DNA of 64,000 bases. Origin: Iamia sp038233075. Its GTDB lineage: Bacteria > Actinomycetota > Acidimicrobiia > Acidimicrobiales > Iamiaceae. The stretch lies in contig JBBSMQ010000012.1 in NCBI GenBank assembly GCA_038233075.1, forward strand, positions 42,928-106,927. Reading direction: 5' to 3'. The translations under genes and the position numbers were made by a program. This document shows positions 51,591 to 62,233 of the stretch, piece after piece (within the stretch, counting starts at the first letter, position 1; each line of letters opens with the position of its first letter). Under the pieces are notes generated by a model. The model did not search any database. It was not told where the DNA came from and saw only the letters and a list, made by a program, of their open reading frames with translations.

Positions 51591-53198
51591 TCAGGCCAGG
51601 GCGACCATGTCGAGCAGGTCGTCGGACCAGTGGTCGACGTTGCCGTCAGGCATGAGCAGCACCCGGTCCGGTCGCAGGGCCCGCACGAAGTCGGGGTCGT
51701 GGCTGACCAGCACGATGCTCCCGGGCCAGTGGGCCAACGAGTCGGCCACCGCCTGGCGGGAGCCCGGGTCGAGGTTGTTGGTGGGCTCGTCGAGCAGGAG
51801 CAGGTTGTGGCGACCGGCGACCAGCTGGGTGAGGGCCAGCTTGGTCTTCTCCCCGCCGGAGAGGGTGCCGGCGTGCTGGAAGACCTTGTCGCCGGTCAGA
51901 CCAAACATGCCGAGCAGGGCGCGCAGCTCGGACTCGGACTGCCCCGTGGCCGCCTCGCGCAGCTGGTTGAGCAGGGAGCGGTGGGGATCGAGGCCCTCGT
52001 GCTCCTGGGCGTAGTAGCCGGCCACCACGTTGAGACCAAGTGAGATCGTCCCCGCCGTCGGCTGCTGCACCTGGGCGACGGTGCGCAGCAGGCTAGTCTT
52101 GCCCGCACCGTTGAAGCCCATGACGAGCATGCGCTCGCCCCGGCCCATCGAGAACTCGACGTCGGCGAACACGTGGTTGTCGCCGTAGGTCACCGACAGG
52201 TCCTCGACCTCGAGCACGGTGCGCCCGGCGTGGGGCGGGTCCGGGAACCGCACCCGGGCGATGCGAGCCTGGCGGGGCCCCTCGGTGCCCTGGGCCTCGA
52301 TGCGGGCGATCCGCTTCTCCATGCTGTGAGCCATGGTCGCCTTGGTCGCCTTGGCTCCGAAGCGGTCGACCACGCTCTGCAGGCGCTCGACCTCCTTGGC
52401 CCGCCCCGCGGCCTCCTTGCGCTGGCGCTCCTCGTCGGCGGCGCGCTGCTTCAGGTACTGCGAGTAGGTGCCCTTGTACTCGTGCATGGTGCCGGTGTCG
52501 TCGTGGCCGTCGCGGTCGAGGTGGATGACCCGAGTGATGGCCTCGTCGAGCAGGTCGAGGTCGTGGCTGATGACGAGCAGCCCGCCGCGGTAACGGCGCA
52601 TGTACTCCAGCAGCCACTCCTTGGCGTCGGAGTCGAGGTGGTTGGTCGGCTCATCGAGGAGCAGCAGGTCGCTGCCGGCGAAGAGGATGCGAGCCAGCTC
52701 GACCCGGCGCCGCTCGCCGCCGGAGAGGGCGGCCACCGGGAGCTCGAGGCGGTCGTCGGTGAGGCCCAGCCCGGAGGCCAGCCGCCGGACCTCGCTGTCG
52801 GCCTGGTAGCCACCGTCGAGACGGAATCGCTCCTCGGCCCGGGAGTAGCGATCGACGGCGCGGGGGGAGGGGTCCTCCTCCAAGGCCACGCGCAGCTTCT
52901 CCATGCGGACCACGGCCTCGTCGAGTCCCCGCCCGGACAGCACGTGCTCCAAACCGGTGCGGGCGGCGGCGGTGTCGTCCAGACGGGGATCCTGGGGCAG
53001 GTAGCCGACCCCGCCCTCGCGCCGGACCTGACCGTGGGCCGGTGGGGTCTCGTCGCCCAGGACCTTGAGCATGGTGGTCTTGCCCGCGCCGTTGCGCCCG
53101 ACCAGGCCGACGGTGTCACCGCTGCGGATGGTGAACCCGACGCGGTCGAGGAGCACGACGCCCCCCACCTCGACACGGAGATCACGCACGGTCAGCAC
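51591..53198 (-). CDS. ABC-F family ATPase
   Basis: 535 residues, two NBDs without TM domains. NBD1: GRNGAGKTT, LSGGERRR, LLLLDEPTNHLD. Linker: a helical pair around YLKQRAADEERQRKEAAGRA, the P-site tRNA interaction region in ABC-F proteins. NBD2: GFNGAGKTS, LSGGEKTK, LLLLDEPTNNLD. Ribosome-associated translation factor or antibiotic-resistance ABC-F; the short linker argues for a housekeeping role. The start is GTG 53198 (VLTVRDLRVEVGG); the upstream in-frame extension lacks ABC-F similarity. A CGTTCTGG hairpin follows the stop. Confidence 0.93.
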   Translation of the reverse strand: MLTVRDLRVEVGGVVLLDRVGFTIRSGDTVGLVGRNGAGKTTMLKVLGDETPPAHGQVRREGGVGYLPQDPRLDDTAAARTGLEHVLSGRGLDEAVVRMEKLRVALEEDPSPRAVDRYSRAEERFRLDGGYQADSEVRRLASGLGLTDDRLELPVAALSGGERRRVELARILFAGSDLLLLDEPTNHLDSDAKEWLLEYMRRYRGGLLVISHDLDLLDEAITRVIHLDRDGHDDTGTMHEYKGTYSQYLKQRAADEERQRKEAAGRAKEVERLQSVVDRFGAKATKATMAHSMEKRIARIEAQGTEGPRQARIARVRFPDPPHAGRTVLEVEDLSVTYGDNHVFADVEFSMGRGERMLVMGFNGAGKTSLLRTVAQVQQPTAGTISLGLNVVAGYYAQEHEGLDPHRSLLNQLREAATGQSESELRALLGMFGLTGDKVFQHAGTLSGGEKTKLALTQLVAGRHNLLLLDEPTNNLDPGSRQAVADSLAHWPGSIVLVSHDPDFVRALRPDRVLLMPDGNVDHWSDDLLDMVALA

Positions 53199-53243
53199 CC
53201 GTCGATGCTGCCAGGCCGGCCCCTCGGCTCCAACCGCGATGAG

Positions 53244-53249
53244 TATGAT
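53244..53249 (+). promoter_or_regulatory. TATGAT -10-like hexamer in the divergent gap
   Basis: TATGAT reads on the plus strand. The overlapping CATACT on the minus strand (53247-53242) could serve the ABC-F gene. If used on the plus strand it implies a leader of over 100 nt for the membrane protein gene at 53378. Confidence 0.35.
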
Positions 53250-53377
53250 CCTGCAGTGATCGACCTGCACGATGGCTGCTTGTGGGCGCATGACGGGTCA
53301 CCTCGGGAGGGCGTCGCCGGCCGCGTCGGGCCGCGACCCGTGGGGGTCCGGCGGCGGACCACCGCGACCTCGGCACG

Positions 53378-55261
53378 ATGACATCCCTCACCGGGGCATC
53401 GCCCGCGCGCCCAGCGGAGGCCGAACCCCGGGGTGCCGAGGCGCAGGCGGCGCAAGGAGCGGCCGCGAGGCCGGTCCGCCACCACCGGCTCAGGGACCTC
53501 GATCGTCGACGGCAGATCGTGGCCGCCCTGGCGGGGTTGCTGCTCCTGGTCCCCGTGGGAGCCAGCGTGGTGCGAGCCCTGTCGGTGGGCTGGGTGCCGA
53601 CCGGCGACAACGCCCTGATCGTGCTGCGGGCCTTCGACACCTTCAGCGACGACGCACCCCTCACCGGGCAGCCGTCGACCGCCGACCTCTACGTGGACGA
53701 GGTGGCGCCGCGACACCCGGGCCCGTTCGAGTTCCAGCTCCTCGCCATCCCGGTGCGCGTGCTCGGACCCGCCCTCGGCACCCTGGTCACCACGGGCGCC
53801 ATCGCCGGAGCCTCGGTGCTGATCGCGGCCTGGGTCGCGTTCCGGCGAGGTGGTTGGGTCGTCGGCCTCGGGGCCACCGTCATGTTGAGCCTGGTGATGT
53901 TCTCGACGGGGACATCGGTCCTGACCGACCCGCTCAGCTCCAACGCGGGGGGCTACCCGCTGATGGCAGGGGCGGCCCTGGCCTGGGCACTGTGGTGCGA
54001 CGACCGACGCCTCTGGCCCCTCGCCGTCGCGGTCTGGTCCTACACCATGCAACAGCACCTCTCGATCTTCGGGTTGGGTAGTGTCGTCGCCGCGTGGGGA
54101 ACCGCCGGTGCGGTGGTGACCATGGTGAGCCACCGACGCGAGGTCGGGCGGATCGCCTCCAGCCTGCGATGGGGGGCGGCCGCCGCGGCCACCGGGGTCC
54201 TGTGCTGGGCCGCACCGCTCGTCGACCAGTTCGCAGGCTCGGGCAACCTGTCCCAGATGTTCGCCTTCACCGGCACCGACCGACCCGCCCTCGGCCTCGA
54301 CGTCGGCCTCCGCCCCGCGGCCCGCGCCATCGCCGCTCCGTCCCTGCTCCTCGATCGGACCAACGCCGGGAGCTCGACCCAGCTCATCGCCCCCTTCGAG
54401 GGGCTCGACCTCCCTCTGATCGGCCTCGGGGTGATCCTGATGATCGCAACCGCCGGCGCTGCCGTCCTGGCGCGACGCCGCCGACCTGACGCCGGTCCCC
54501 GCTTGGCCCTCCTGGCCACCGGCCTGGTGGTCGCCGTGGGCGGGACGATCACGACGGCCAACGTGCCGGACTCGATCGAGGCCTTCCGCATCAGCTTCTA
54601 CCGGTGGGTGTGGACGGTATCGGTCGCCGCCTGGGGCGCGGTCGTCTGGGCCGGGTTCTCCTGGTGGGGCGAGACGGCTGTGGCCTCACGGGTCCCGCGT
54701 TTCCGTGGCGACGCGGGCCCTCCCGCCGCCGCCCGCACCGGCGCCACGGCGAGGGACGGGCAACCCTCCCGGGCTCGCACGACGGGCGTGACGGCGGTGG
54801 CCGTCGCCTGCCTGACGGGGGCGACGCTCGTCGTCGGCTTCACCGCGCTCCGCACGGGGGCGGGAGACGAACGCCGGGGCACCGTGTTGTTCGCCTTCGA
54901 CGCACGCGCCGCCGACGCAGCGTTGGCCACCATCCCGCCGGACCGCCCGGTCCGCCTGCGGTCCGAGGGACAGGCCGCCTTCCTCGAGATCGCCCCCTCC
55001 CTCGCGGTGGCCTTCGTGGACGCGGGGTTGGAGGTCCACGTCGAGCCCTTCCAGGGCGACTTCTACGGCGAGCACCGCGCCACGCGCCCCACGCCCGACG
55101 AGACCATCGTCACGGTGGTGAGCGCCTCGGAGCCGAGCGAGGCCGACCTGGAGGCGCCCGGTGACGTCGTCGCCCGGCTCCAGCTGCCCCTCGAACCCGG
55201 GGGCGAGGGCTCGCTCTGGGGCGATGACGCCTTCCAGGTCCACGTGCTCGTCCCCGGCTGA
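53378..55261 (+). CDS. Large polytopic membrane protein, glycosyltransferase-C-like layout
   Basis: 627 residues. An Ala/Arg-rich cytoplasmic start (1-45), then about 11 TM helices (45-430), a Pro/Ala/Arg linker, one more TM helix (about 475-495) and a soluble C-terminal domain (500-627). After TM1 comes an extracytoplasmic loop with VPTGDNALIVLRAFDTF and DLYVDE. TM-loop-TM with an early acidic Asp loop resembles GT-C or mannosyltransferase-like proteins of actinobacteria, but no diagnostic motif is certain. Function unknown. ATG 53378 has no clear Shine-Dalgarno. Confidence 0.75.
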   Translation: MTSLTGASPARPAEAEPRGAEAQAAQGAAARPVRHHRLRDLDRRRQIVAALAGLLLLVPVGASVVRALSVGWVPTGDNALIVLRAFDTFSDDAPLTGQPSTADLYVDEVAPRHPGPFEFQLLAIPVRVLGPALGTLVTTGAIAGASVLIAAWVAFRRGGWVVGLGATVMLSLVMFSTGTSVLTDPLSSNAGGYPLMAGAALAWALWCDDRRLWPLAVAVWSYTMQQHLSIFGLGSVVAAWGTAGAVVTMVSHRREVGRIASSLRWGAAAAATGVLCWAAPLVDQFAGSGNLSQMFAFTGTDRPALGLDVGLRPAARAIAAPSLLLDRTNAGSSTQLIAPFEGLDLPLIGLGVILMIATAGAAVLARRRRPDAGPRLALLATGLVVAVGGTITTANVPDSIEAFRISFYRWVWTVSVAAWGAVVWAGFSWWGETAVASRVPRFRGDAGPPAAARTGATARDGQPSRARTTGVTAVAVACLTGATLVVGFTALRTGAGDERRGTVLFAFDARAADAALATIPPDRPVRLRSEGQAAFLEIAPSLAVAFVDAGLEVHVEPFQGDFYGEHRATRPTPDETIVTVVSASEPSEADLEAPGDVVARLQLPLEPGGEGSLWGDDAFQVHVLVPG

Positions 55262-55442
55262 CCTGGTCGATCCCCTCCGAGGTCAACCCCTCCGGTGGCC
55301 CCCCGCCGATCGGCGCTCATCGGCGATCGTCGCTCATCGGCGAGGGCGGGCCCGGCCGGCGCCCAGACGGTGGATGGCCGGCGGACCACGACCACGATCG
55401 CGGCCGCAGCCACGGCCGGTCGGCGATCGGTACTCTCCGGCG

Positions 55443-56565
55443 GTGGCCGACCTGCACCTTCTCCCCGATCAGCCCGAGCACACACCGTGGCCGACCTCCG
55501 ACTGGGAGGAGGCCGCTCCCCCACCGGAGGCGGTCGACGCCCTGCCCGGTGCCCTCGACGCCCTGTTGGGACCCGATGCCGACCCGGCGGTGGGCCACAC
55601 CAACGCGGTGGCCGTGGTCCACCGGGGCCGCATCGTGGCCGAGCGCTACGGCGAGCGGGAGATGGGCCCGCTGGCCGAGCTGGCCGGCGTGGCGCCGGGG
55701 CCCATCGGGCCCGACGACCCCCTCGGGTCGTGGTCGATGGCCAAGAGCGTCGTGCACCGGGCCGTGGGGGTGGCACGGGCCCGTGGTGCCCTCGCGGTGT
55801 CCGATCCCGCCCCGGTCCCGGCCTGGCACGGCGCGGATGACCCGCGCGCGGCCATCACCTGGGACGACCTGCTCACCATGCGCCCCGGCCTGGCCTGGAC
55901 CGAGGTGTACGAGGGGTTCGACGACGACGCCGTCCCCGATGTCGTCACCATGCTCTTCGGGGGCGGGGCCGACGACATGGCCGCCTTCGCGGCCGACAAG
56001 GCGCTCATCCACCGCCCCGGCACGGCGGAGGCCTACTGCTACTCGTCGGGGACGTCCAACATCGTGGCGAGCTGTCTCCGGCGAGCGTTGGTGCTGTCCG
56101 GTGAGGAGCTGGACGGCTGGGTCCGCGAGGCCCTCTTCGACCCGATCGGCATCGGCTCCGCCCGCTTCGGACACGACGGCACCGGACTCTGGGTCGGCTC
56201 GTCCTACCTGGACCTGGTCGCCCGAGACTGGCTGCGGTTGGGCCTGATGGTGCTCCGGGGCGGGGTGTGGGACGGCACCGAGGTGGTCGCTGCGGACTGG
56301 GTCGACCACGGCCGTACCCCCCGGTCGCCCGACGAGGGCAAGATGCACGGGGCCCACTGGTGGTCCTGGCCGAACCGCGACGACGGGCTGTTCATGGCCC
56401 ACGGCTTCGAGGGTCAGCGCCTGATCATGGTGCCCGGTCGCGATCTGGTGGTGTTCCGTCAGGGGAAGACGGCGCTGTCCGACATCGACGCCCTCAACGC
56501 CCACATGCGGGCCCTGGTCGATCTGTTCCCCGCCGTCGAGCCCGCCGCAGGTGGGGCAGGGCGCG

Positions 56566-56573
<8 letters not shown>
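55443..56573 (+). CDS. Beta-lactamase-type serine hydrolase
   Basis: 376 residues. SMAK (98-101) is the class C/esterase SxxK motif, Y-S-S-G-T-S-N near residue 200-206 supplies the YxN-type motif, and HGFEGQ near 320 matches the third motif region. No signal peptide, so cytoplasmic. Family members are esterases, amide hydrolases or 6-aminohexanoate-dimer hydrolase-like. GTG 55443 is 6 nt after TACTCT (55431-55436). The end overlaps the convergent acyl-CoA ligase by 8 bp. The intergenic region upstream (55262-55442) shows no gene. Confidence 0.87.
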
Positions 56574-58095
<1,522 letters not shown>

Positions 58096-58182
58096 GCTCC
58101 GCACCGTAGCGACGCGCTCCGCCGTTCGTGTGGCACCGGTCACGATGCTGGCCGCCGTCCCAGCCTCCACGAGCTGGCGCCG

Positions 58183-58290
58183 GGTTCGATGGCCCGAGCG
58201 ACCAGGACGCGCACCACGTCGATGGCCCCCACGGACTGGCGTGGGGGTTCGGTGGCCCAAGCGACCACGGCGCGCACCACGTCGGGAGGG
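58183..58290. repeat. Imperfect 63-bp-period tandem repeat
   Basis: GGTTCGATGGCCCGAGCGAC (58183) and GGTTCGGTGGCCCAAGCGAC (58246) head two copies that both continue into CGCGCACCACGTCG. The period is a multiple of three, but neither strand gives a convincing gene in this 235-bp gap between the acyl-CoA ligase and the sigma factor gene. Confidence 0.6.
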
Positions 58291-58330
58291 TCGGGCGTCG
58301 GAGTCCGGGGGTCCGCGACGATGGAGGGAC

Positions 58331-58870
58331 GTGACCCCCGCACCGGCAAGAGCAGACGACCAGGGCGACGCCCTGCTCGCGCTGTACGACCGGGCCCTGC
58401 CGGAGGTCTACGGCTACCTCCTGGCTCGGTGCGGCACCCCTGCGGTGGCCGAGGACGTCACCTCCGAGGTCTTCGTCGCCGCCGTCGACGCGGTGCGGCG
58501 GGGGGCGGTCCCGAACCTCACGGTGGCCTGGCTCATCGGCGTGGCCCGTCACAAGCTGGTCGACCACTGGCGGGCCACCATTCGCGAGGAGCGCCGCCTG
58601 CACCGGGTGGCCAGCGAACGTGGGCCGGGCGACGACGACCCCTGGGAGACCCACCTCGACGCGGTCACCGCCCACCAGGTGCTCGCCACCCTCGGGCCCC
58701 ACCACCGCTCCGCTCTCACCCTGCGCTACCTCGACGGCCTCAGCGTGCCCGAGGTGGCCCGCACCCTCGACCGCACCGTGCACGCCACCGAGGCGCTGCT
58801 GGTGCGGGCCCGGTCCGCCTTCCGCCGAGCTCTACCCGACCACGAGGACGGGGGACCTGACCGTGACTGA
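58331..58870 (+). CDS. ECF-type RNA polymerase sigma factor
   Basis: 179 residues. Region 2 is ALYDRALPEVYGYLLARCG...AEDVTSEVFVAAVDAV with the WLIGVARHKLVDHWR promoter-melting/-10 helix. Region 4 is LTLRYLDGLSVPEVARTLDRTVHATEALLVRARSAFRRAL, the -35-binding helix-turn-helix. GTG 58331 is used (GGAGGG just upstream, tightly spaced). It overlaps the following VOC-domain gene by 8 bp, so translation is coupled and the partner probably modulates the sigma factor. No classical zinc anti-sigma (HxxxCxxC) is present. Confidence 0.9.
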   Translation: MTPAPARADDQGDALLALYDRALPEVYGYLLARCGTPAVAEDVTSEVFVAAVDAVRRGAVPNLTVAWLIGVARHKLVDHWRATIREERRLHRVASERGPGDDDPWETHLDAVTAHQVLATLGPHHRSALTLRYLDGLSVPEVARTLDRTVHATEALLVRARSAFRRALPDHEDGGPDRD

Positions 58871-59870
58871 CTCCTTCGACGCTCTCCGACTGCCGACCAC
58901 ACCGGTCGCCCCCGACCCGAGGTTCGCGGCCGCCCTGCGGGCCCGTCTGGTCGAGGCCCTGCGTCCCGAACCCCCTGACCCCGACGACGACCCCCGCGCG
59001 ATCCCCGACATCAGCCTCCGAGGAGGAGACGACGACATGAGCACCACCGAGACCACCGCCACCACCAACGCCCTCACGCCGTACCTCGCGGTGCCCGACG
59101 CCGCCGCCGCCCTCGACTGGTACCGCTTGGTCCTGGGCGCCATCGAGACCACCCGCTTCGTCGGTGACGACGGCCGCGTGGGCCACGCCGAGGTGGTCAT
59201 CGGCGGAGCGCGGATGATGCTGGCCGACGAGTTCCCCGAGGCGGGTGTCCACGGCCCCGGCCACTTCGGCGGCACTGCGGTCATGCTGCACCTCGAGGTG
59301 GTCGACATCGACCACACCTTCCGTCGAGCGGTCGAGGAGGGGGCCGAGGTCCAGAGGGAGCCGGGCGACCAGGGCCACGGCAACCGCAACGCCACCATCC
59401 TGGACCCCTTCGGGCACCGGTGGATGCTGTCCCAGCCCATCGATGCCCAGCGCACCGCCACGGCCGAGGTGGAGGGCGGCATCGGCGGCGACGGCTCGGA
59501 CTGGAAGGTGACCAGCCGACAACCGGTCGAGCCCGGCTACATCACCATGCGCACCACCGACCTGGAGCAGGCCCGGGCCTTCTTCGGCTCCCTCTTCGAC
59601 TGGGAGGTCGAGGCCGGGTCCCAGGAGGGCGGGGGCCACATCGCCAACACGCGGTTCCCCATGGGCTTCTTCCAGGCCGAGGGGGCGGCCGGGGCCGGTC
59701 CGGTCACGCTCTACTTCCGCGTCGACGACATCGAGCCCTACGCCGAGCGGGTGGAGGAGCTGGGGGGCCAGGTGCAGTCCCGGAACACCTACCCCTCGGG
59801 GGGCAACGCCGAGTGCGTCGACGATCAGGGCTTCCGGTTCGACCTCTTCCAGCCCGCCCCCGGCTACTGA
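58863..59870 (+). CDS. Sigma-linked protein: short N-terminal segment plus two VOC (glyoxalase-fold) domains
   Basis: 335 residues. Residues 1-58 (DALRLPTTPVAPDPRFAAAL and an acidic stretch) are not glyoxalase-like and resemble the short segments attached to ECF sigma partners. VOC domain 1 (about 72-200) has LTPYLAVPDAAAALDWY and HAEVVIGGARMMLADEFPE. VOC domain 2 (about 222-333) has YITMRTTDLEQARAFFGSLFDWEV. GTG 58863 overlaps the sigma gene; internal ATG 59038 would give only the VOC part. It may sense a small molecule and control the sigma factor. Enzyme activity unknown. Confidence 0.8.
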   Translation: MTDSFDALRLPTTPVAPDPRFAAALRARLVEALRPEPPDPDDDPRAIPDISLRGGDDDMSTTETTATTNALTPYLAVPDAAAALDWYRLVLGAIETTRFVGDDGRVGHAEVVIGGARMMLADEFPEAGVHGPGHFGGTAVMLHLEVVDIDHTFRRAVEEGAEVQREPGDQGHGNRNATILDPFGHRWMLSQPIDAQRTATAEVEGGIGGDGSDWKVTSRQPVEPGYITMRTTDLEQARAFFGSLFDWEVEAGSQEGGGHIANTRFPMGFFQAEGAAGAGPVTLYFRVDDIEPYAERVEELGGQVQSRNTYPSGGNAECVDDQGFRFDLFQPAPGY

Positions 59871-59886
59871 TCCCCGACTGGCGCCC

Positions 59887-60687
59887 TCAGCGGGCGGTCC
59901 AGCCGCCGTCGACGGTGAGGGTCTGACCGGTCACGTAGGTCGAGGCGTCCGAGGCGAGGAACAGCAGGGCCCCGTCGAGCTCGTCGGGCTCGCCCTTGCG
60001 CCCCATCGGACAGGTGCTGTCGACGAACTGCTCCGCCGCCTCATCACCCCACATGTCCGCGGTCATCTCGCTGGCGAACCAGCCCGGGGCCAGGGCGTTG
60101 ACCCGCACCCCCTTGCGGGCCCACTGGCAGCCCAGCTCCCGGGTCAGGTTGACCACCGCGCCCTTGGAGGCGCAGTACGACGCCTGCTTGATCGGGGTGG
60201 CGCCCACCTGGCCCAGCATCGAGGCCACGTTGACCACGGTCCCACGGCCGGCCTCGATCATGGGTCCGACCACCAGCTGGGTCAGCCGGAACAGGGCGTG
60301 GAGGTTGACGTCGACCACCTCACGGAACTCGTCCATGGGTTCGGTCTCCGCCGGCTGCGGGTACCCGATGCCGGCGGTGTTGACGAGCACGTCGACACAC
60401 CCGCGCCCGGTGGTGGCGGCCGCCTCGGCCAGACGGACCAGGTCGGCGTCGACGGTCACGTCGCAGCCCACGGCCACGACCCGTTCGCCCAGCTCCGCCG
60501 CCAATGCGTCGAGGCGCTCGACCCGTCGGGCGGCGACGACGACGGTGGCGCCGGCACCGTGGAGCACTCGGGCGAAGCGTGCCCCGAGCCCGCTCGACGC
60601 CCCCGTCACCACCGCGGTCCGTCCGTCGAGGCGGAACGAGGCCAGAGGGTCCGGGGCGGGGGCGGCGGGCGAGGTCGACGACGTCAT
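59887..60687 (-). CDS. Short-chain dehydrogenase/reductase
   Basis: 266 residues, classical SDR. VVTGASSGLGARFARVL (cofactor loop), CDVTVDADLV, NTAGIGYP and catalytic YCASKGA with Ser in NVASMLG. The C-terminus ends with TGQTLTVDGGWTAR. The Arg pair after beta 2 (AARRVERL) suggests NADP(H). Substrate unknown, likely an alcohol or 3-oxoacyl compound. ATG 60687 is 6 nt after TAGGGT (60699-60694), leaderless. Convergent with the sigma-linked VOC gene (16-bp gap). Confidence 0.92.
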   Translation of the reverse strand: MTSSTSPAAPAPDPLASFRLDGRTAVVTGASSGLGARFARVLHGAGATVVVAARRVERLDALAAELGERVVAVGCDVTVDADLVRLAEAAATTGRGCVDVLVNTAGIGYPQPAETEPMDEFREVVDVNLHALFRLTQLVVGPMIEAGRGTVVNVASMLGQVGATPIKQASYCASKGAVVNLTRELGCQWARKGVRVNALAPGWFASEMTADMWGDEAAEQFVDSTCPMGRKGEPDELDGALLFLASDASTYVTGQTLTVDGGWTAR

Positions 60688-60736
60688 GACCGCACCCTAG
60701 GCAGGACTTGGCCTGGGCTCGCCGGGCTGCGAGCCC

Positions 60737-62230
60737 TCAGACGCAGCGCGTCGCGATGAGCCCGCCGGCCCCTCCGTCGGTGGGGACGAGGTCGACCCCG
60801 CCCACCTCCGCGGACCAGCCCTCGACGATGTCCGCGATGGCGGAGGCGCCGCCGATGGTGTCGCCCACCACCGTGAAGCGGATGCAGGCCTGCCCGCCCT
60901 CCTCCCAGGCGACGTAGCGGCCGCCCCCGAAGCCGGCCAGCGGGTCCACCGCCACGGAGGGCGACACCGGCGCCGACTGGTCGACGAGCGAGGCGACCAG
61001 GGTCGGGTCGGTGACCACCTCGAGCACCCTGAGGTCGACCGCGCCGATGGCCCCCTCGTCGACGACCGCCCCGTCGGCGGCGGGGGCGGCGACCTCCACG
61101 GGAGCCTCCCCGGCGGCGAAGCGGTCGGGATCCAACACCTGCTCGCTGGTGACGGGAGGAGCACGGAACGCTGCGTCGACGGCGGCGGTGCCGCCGCCGT
61201 CCACGAGGGCATCGACCAGCTCGGCCCCGTTGCCGTAGGGCAGCTGGATGGCCACGCCGAAGGGGATGGGCAACGTCGCGCTCTGGGGATCGGTCGCCCC
61301 GCCGAGCTGAGAGGTCAGGGCCTCGATCTGAGCCGAGAGCAGCTCATCGGGTCCGAGCTGCTCCTCGTAGGCCACCTGCACCCACCGGGCCGTGCCCTCG
61401 GTGAGGGAGAGGAAGCCGAAGCCCGACTCGTCGGGTTGCTCGGCCAGCACATCGGCTCGCCGGAGGTCGAAGTACTGGTCGTCGAGGGCGTGGGTCAGCT
61501 CGTGGACGATGATGATCTCGACGTAGGGGGTGACCTCGGCGCCGCGGACGACGAGCTCCTCGGTCTCGGGGTCGTAGAAGCCGAGCACGCCCTGCTCACC
61601 CAGGTCATCCTGGATCGCGACCGGGTCGCTGTCGGGCTCGAGGATGCCCAGGGCGCGCAGGGCGACGCCGGCGTCGCGCACCTCGGCCTCCGAACCCTCG
61701 GTCGCGGCCCGGAAGCGGGCGAGGAACGCGTCCTCGTCGAGGGGCTCGACCACGGGCTCTGTGCGGAACCGATGGCCACGGGTCTCTTCGACGAAGGAGA
61801 TGAGGCCCGGCAGCACCTCCTCCAGCGGGCGGGCATCGTCGAGGGGAGCGCCGGGATCGGAGGGGTCGAGGCCGGGGATGGACGGCGGGGTGGGGATCGG
61901 GGCCGAGGGGACCGCCGGAGCGGTCGTAGCCGGCGACGTGGACGGGCTGGCGTCGGCGACCTGTTCGTCGTCGCCGCCGGCGGTGATCCACGCCACCGCC
62001 CCCACGACCAGGAGCAGCACCACCGCCGCAGCCGCAGCCGCCATGGCGGCCGTCCGCCGCTCACCGGATCCGCCGCCCCCTGGCGAGGGCAGGGGGCCGC
62101 CGGCGGAGCCCGGTGGGACCGGCAGGGACGGCACCCACGTCGGCCATCGCTCCGGCGGGCCGGGGGGGTACTGCGCGCCCCCGACGGCGAGGCCGTCGTC
62201 GGGCAGGGGCGGCGGGCCGGTGTCGACCAC
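60737..62230 (-). CDS. Membrane-anchored HELTH-type metallopeptidase-like protein
   Basis: 497 residues: Pro-rich cytoplasmic N-terminus (1-60), one TM helix (about 62-83), a Thr/Pro/Ala linker, then an extracytoplasmic domain. HELTHALDDQ is a zincin HExxH motif, and SLTEGTARWV 30-40 residues later supplies the likely third ligand Glu, so a gluzincin-type peptidase is plausible. Such proteins are common but uncharacterised in actinobacteria. GTG 62230 is 3 nt after the stop of the L,D-transpeptidase gene, so the two are co-transcribed and probably act in the same envelope compartment. Confidence 0.82.
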   Translation of the reverse strand: MVDTGPPPLPDDGLAVGGAQYPPGPPERWPTWVPSLPVPPGSAGGPLPSPGGGGSGERRTAAMAAAAAAVVLLLVVGAVAWITAGGDDEQVADASPSTSPATTAPAVPSAPIPTPPSIPGLDPSDPGAPLDDARPLEEVLPGLISFVEETRGHRFRTEPVVEPLDEDAFLARFRAATEGSEAEVRDAGVALRALGILEPDSDPVAIQDDLGEQGVLGFYDPETEELVVRGAEVTPYVEIIIVHELTHALDDQYFDLRRADVLAEQPDESGFGFLSLTEGTARWVQVAYEEQLGPDELLSAQIEALTSQLGGATDPQSATLPIPFGVAIQLPYGNGAELVDALVDGGGTAAVDAAFRAPPVTSEQVLDPDRFAAGEAPVEVAAPAADGAVVDEGAIGAVDLRVLEVVTDPTLVASLVDQSAPVSPSVAVDPLAGFGGGRYVAWEEGGQACIRFTVVGDTIGGASAIADIVEGWSAEVGGVDLVPTDGGAGGLIATRCV

Positions 62231-62233
62231 CTC

